Positions 61,222 to 64,000 of a DNA stretch of 64,000 nucleotides are shown here, one piece after another. The DNA is from Streptomyces cinnabarinus. Its GTDB lineage: Bacteria; Actinomycetota; Actinomycetes; Streptomycetales; Streptomycetaceae. Position 1 is the stretch's first letter; every line of letters begins with the position of its first letter. Both the position numbers and the translations under genes were made by a program. Below the pieces are notes generated by a model. It did not search any database and had not been told where the DNA came from. It was given only the letters and a program-made list of their open reading frames with translations. The stretch spans positions 5,518,001 to 5,582,000 of the forward strand of contig NZ_CP114413.1 in assembly GCF_027270315.1 (NCBI RefSeq). Reading direction: 5' to 3'.

Positions 61222-63516
61222 ATGGGTGAGGAACAGCTGGGCTTCGACATTCCCGGGGAGGGTGAGCGGAGGCCGGCGCGGTCGTCGGCCGGGGCGAAGC
61301 CGAAGGGGTCCGGTAAGGGGCGGGCGGCGGCGGGGGTGCAGGAGGAGGACTCCGGGCCGCGCAAGCTCCAGGACGACGAGATCTTCGACTACATCTCCGG
61401 CGGCGACAAGGTCGTCAAGCACACCCCGATGGAGGAGGTGCGGCAGCGCATCGCCCGAGCGCTCGTCCACCAGTACGGCATCGACCCGCGCGACATGCGG
61501 GCCGACTTCCCGCTCCAGGTGGAGAACCGTAAAACCGGCCGCAAGTCGCGCAAGCGCGTGAGCATCGCGATCTTCGAGCACGGCTCGATCCCGGAGGGCG
61601 AGGAGCCCAAGCGGGAGAACATCCGCCGGATCGTGGTCATCAAGCCGCGCCCCAACGACAGCCGCACCGTCTCCAAGATCCGCACGTTCGCACGGGCCAA
61701 GGAGCAGGTCGACGAGGTCGCCGACCTGATGCACGCGGCCGGCCCGCAGTGCTTGTACGGCATGTGGACGGATGACAAGGACCTCTACTTCATCCGTCGC
61801 GACCCGAACCGCTTCGAGGACGAGTACCTTCCGCTGGCGAACTGGCCGCGCGGCGACGCCACCCTCTTCGACGTCCAGGGCAACCTCTCCTCGCTCGGCA
61901 TCATGCGCAGTGCCGACGAGACGATGCTGCGGTTCGCCTTCCGCCGCTGCCACGACTTCATCCACGGCAACGAGGGTCTGCCCAAGGACGCAGCGTTCTG
62001 GCAGTTCCTGTACGTCCTGTTCGCCAAGCTGCACGACGAGAAAATGGTGCGCGAGAAGAAGGGCGACCCTCGCTTCTACGTCGACACGACGGAGCTGGTG
62101 GCCCTCGCGAAGGACGACGCGGGCAGCTCTGCTGTGGCCCAGCGTGTGAAGGATCTCTTCGCCGAGGTCAAGAAGGACCACCCCGACCAGTTCACCGAGT
62201 ACGACCGGCTTACCCTCAACGACGCCGCGCTCACCTTCATCACCGGTGAACTGTCCACGTACACCCTGCACGGCACCTCCCTCGACGCGCTCGGCACCGC
62301 CTACCAGGAACTCGTCGGCGACAACCTGCGCGGCGACCGCGGGCAGTACTTCACCCCGAATGTCGCCACCCGCTTCATGGTCGAACTCCTGGATCCGCAA
62401 CTCGACGAGACCGTTCTCGACCCCTGCTGTGGCACCGGCGGCTTCCTGCGCGAGACCTTGCTCCATGTACTCCATCGCGAGTGGATGCCGGACTTCGGGC
62501 GCGGGCTGTCCGCGAAGCGGAAGGCCGAGCTGGAGACCGAGCACCGTCCGGACCTCGCACGGTACGCACGCGATCGGATCTTCGGCCTGGACTTCGACCC
62601 GTTCCTGACCCGCGCGGCCTCCTTCGGCGTCATGATGCTGACCGAGGAGAAGGGCAACACCTTCCAGGTGGACTCCCTTCAGTTCCCCCGCATGGGCCAG
62701 AAGCAGCCCGGCTACGAAGCGGCGATGAAGCACCGCGAGCGCATCTACCCCGGCCAGGTCGACGTCCTGCTCACCAACCCGCCCTTCGGTACCGACATCC
62801 CCGTCTCCGGTCCCACACTGGACCTGTTCCGGGTGGACGAGTCCGGTGGGGAGAAGCCCCAGAGCATCGCCTACGACTGGAGCAGGGACAAGGCGGACGG
62901 TTCGCTCAAGCAGGGCAAGCCCGCCGCCTCCCTCCCGCCCGAGCGGCTGTTCGTGCAGAAGTGCGTGGAGTGGCTCAGAGAGGGCGGCCGGATGGGGATC
63001 GTCCTGCCCAACGGCATCCTCTCCAACCCCGGTCCCGACGACGAGGCCGTACGGCAGTACATCCTCGACGAGTGCTGGGTCATGGCGAGCGTTGAGCTGC
63101 CCATCGAGCCGTTCGTGGTGGGCGCCGGGGTCAACATCCTCACCACCATGCTCTTCCTGCGGAAGAAGACCCAACGGGAGAAGACCGAGGAGCAGTTGCA
63201 CGGCCGTGAGGATTACCCGGTCTTCATGTCGGTCGTCGAGAAGGCCGGCATGGACCGGCGCGGGAACAAGCTCTACGTGCGGAATCCTCGTGGCGACTAC
63301 GAGTGGCGTGACGAGTTCGAGGACGACGACATCTATGTCAAGAGCGTTGTCATCCCCCGGCGGATCAAGGTGCGGAACAAGGTCGTCGACAACGACCTGA
63401 TGGACCTGCGGGACCGGCCTGTGGAGTACGAGCGGCCCAACGTCCACGACGAGTACCGGAAGTTCCTCAAGGAGCACGGGCGCGAACTTCCGTGGCGGAA
63501 GGGGGAGACGGCGTGA
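61222..63516 (+). CDS. Type I-like N6-adenine DNA methyltransferase with HsdR_N-like N-terminal domain
   Basis: A 764-residue protein from ATG 61222 (GTG 61189 adds 11 residues). Residues about 70-210 resemble the HsdR N-terminal nuclease fold (MEEVRQRIARALVHQYGIDP, RRIVVIKPRPND), but the catalytic acidic positions read Ser and Ile in RVSIAIF and IVVIKPR. It is therefore probably inactive. Residues about 215-350 form the HsdM-type helical region. SAM motif I is VLDPCCGTGGFLRE (about 400) and the catalytic motif IV is LLTNPPFGTD (about 519). The gene overlaps the next by GTGA. HsdM is usually about 500 residues, so the N-terminal part is an extension. Confidence 0.9.
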   Translation: MGEEQLGFDIPGEGERRPARSSAGAKPKGSGKGRAAAGVQEEDSGPRKLQDDEIFDYISGGDKVVKHTPMEEVRQRIARALVHQYGIDPRDMRADFPLQVENRKTGRKSRKRVSIAIFEHGSIPEGEEPKRENIRRIVVIKPRPNDSRTVSKIRTFARAKEQVDEVADLMHAAGPQCLYGMWTDDKDLYFIRRDPNRFEDEYLPLANWPRGDATLFDVQGNLSSLGIMRSADETMLRFAFRRCHDFIHGNEGLPKDAAFWQFLYVLFAKLHDEKMVREKKGDPRFYVDTTELVALAKDDAGSSAVAQRVKDLFAEVKKDHPDQFTEYDRLTLNDAALTFITGELSTYTLHGTSLDALGTAYQELVGDNLRGDRGQYFTPNVATRFMVELLDPQLDETVLDPCCGTGGFLRETLLHVLHREWMPDFGRGLSAKRKAELETEHRPDLARYARDRIFGLDFDPFLTRAASFGVMMLTEEKGNTFQVDSLQFPRMGQKQPGYEAAMKHRERIYPGQVDVLLTNPPFGTDIPVSGPTLDLFRVDESGGEKPQSIAYDWSRDKADGSLKQGKPAASLPPERLFVQKCVEWLREGGRMGIVLPNGILSNPGPDDEAVRQYILDECWVMASVELPIEPFVVGAGVNILTTMLFLRKKTQREKTEEQLHGREDYPVFMSVVEKAGMDRRGNKLYVRNPRGDYEWRDEFEDDDIYVKSVVIPRRIKVRNKVVDNDLMDLRDRPVEYERPNVHDEYRKFLKEHGRELPWRKGETA

Positions 63517-64000
63517 AGGTCGCCGAACCCGGGAATCCGGCGCGGCTGGGGTGGTTTGAGCGGCAGGGGTTGAAGCTTGTTGCGAGGCCCTATCTGTCGG
63601 GAGCGTTTGCCACGACGCGGCTGCTGGAGCGGCTGCCAGTGGAGAAGACGGCGCTGAAAGACCTCACAGCGGGGTACGCGGGGGGCATCTTCGACGGTCC
63701 GATGTCGCGGCGGGTGTACCTCACCGATCCCGCGCACAGCGTTCCGTTCGTGGGCAGCAAGGACATGCTTGTCGCTGACTTCAGCGCCCTGCCCCGGCTG
63801 AGCAGGGCCGAAGCGGAGTCACCCAGCCTGAGCTACATGGAGCTCAAGCCCGGGATGACACTGATCTCGCGGTCAGGGTTCAACGCCGGGCGACGCTCGT
63901 ACGTACGCTCGGACATGGTCGGATTCTGGTCATCGGAACACGTCATGAAGGTCGTACCGAACCAAGACAGGATCCAACCGGGATACCTGTACGCGTTTCT
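63513..64000 (+). CDS. Type I restriction specificity subunit (3' end outside window)
   Basis: The GTG at 63513 overlaps the methyltransferase stop, so the two are coupled. The visible 162 residues include a target-recognition-domain pattern: LKDLTAGYAGGIFDGPMSRRVYL, FVGSKDMLVADFSAL, LKPGMTLISRSGFNAGRRSYV and DRIQPGYLYAF. Such domains read half of a bipartite DNA site and guide the methyltransferase. The rest of the gene, and whatever follows, lie outside the window. Whether an HsdR-type motor is present downstream cannot be seen, and it decides whether the system is standard type I. Confidence 0.85.
   Translation, partial: MKVAEPGNPARLGWFERQGLKLVARPYLSGAFATTRLLERLPVEKTALKDLTAGYAGGIFDGPMSRRVYLTDPAHSVPFVGSKDMLVADFSALPRLSRAEAESPSLSYMELKPGMTLISRSGFNAGRRSYVRSDMVGFWSSEHVMKVVPNQDRIQPGYLYAF

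Noticed and set aside
61183..63477. 764-codon minus-strand frame over the methyltransferase
   Set aside because: No recognisable domain; shadow of the coding strand with intact SAM and NPPF motifs.

Overview
The window is chromosomal DNA of a Streptomyces. The G+C content is very high with strong third-position bias, many genes start with GTG or TTG, and the locus afsQ1-afsQ2-lipoprotein with divergent sigQ is a Streptomyces signature. Gene order broadly follows what I recall of the S. coelicolor chromosome around afsQ1, up to about 58.2 kb. The last 5.8 kb looks like inserted accessory DNA. No tRNA, rRNA, CRISPR array, transposase or integrase was recognised. No intergenic gap exceeds 300 bases.

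Layout. 0-3.7 kb: the 3' part of a secreted GH20 hexosaminidase, then small unknown proteins. 3.3-7.1 kb: a large exported amidase with FG-GAP repeats, flanked by two paralogous unknown genes. 7.2-10.9 kb: two tandem copies of an ECF sigma factor plus single-pass membrane protein module. 11.1-16.6 kb: an L,D-transpeptidase lipoprotein, a methylmalonyl-CoA mutase-type subunit, a LysE-type exporter, and a flavin monooxygenase divergent from a TetR regulator with two clear operators between them. 16.6-31.1 kb: a cell-envelope nonulosonic-acid polymer cluster. It holds a NeuB-family synthase, a CMP-sialate cytidylyltransferase fused to a HAD phosphatase, a GT29-type sialyltransferase, a polysialyltransferase-type enzyme, a GT8/pyruvyltransferase fusion, GT2, two methyltransferases and an O-acyltransferase. 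It fits a Kdn-type (teichulosonic acid) glycopolymer. 31.2-36.1 kb: an S1 protease, a methyltransferase, a PH-domain membrane protein and an M20 amidohydrolase.

36.3-51.5 kb: nucleoside uptake and salvage. Two BMP-family lipoproteins, a double-NBD ABC ATPase and two permeases feed cytidine deaminase and thymidine phosphorylase, with adenosine deaminase further on. Four promoters here carry the same palindrome (CTACGCGCGTAG or its near-copy CTACGCGCGTTA), so they look like one regulon. Between thymidine phosphorylase and adenosine deaminase lie an AEC transporter, a STAS protein, a SnoaL-tailed ECF sigma factor, an MFS/LysR pair and an alpha/beta hydrolase. 51.6-58.2 kb: small secreted proteins, PspC, VanZ, the AfsQ two-component system with its lipoprotein, sigQ and a uridine-kinase-like protein.

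58.3-64.0 kb: a ParE-type toxin and Phd/YefM-type antitoxin, divergent from an AIPR protein with a predicted Mrr-like nuclease motif. This is followed by a long N6-adenine methyltransferase whose N-terminus resembles a catalytically dead HsdR nuclease domain, and by a specificity-subunit gene cut by the window edge. This looks like a type I-like anti-phage system in which AIPR may replace HsdR, and it is the best candidate for an undescribed system here.
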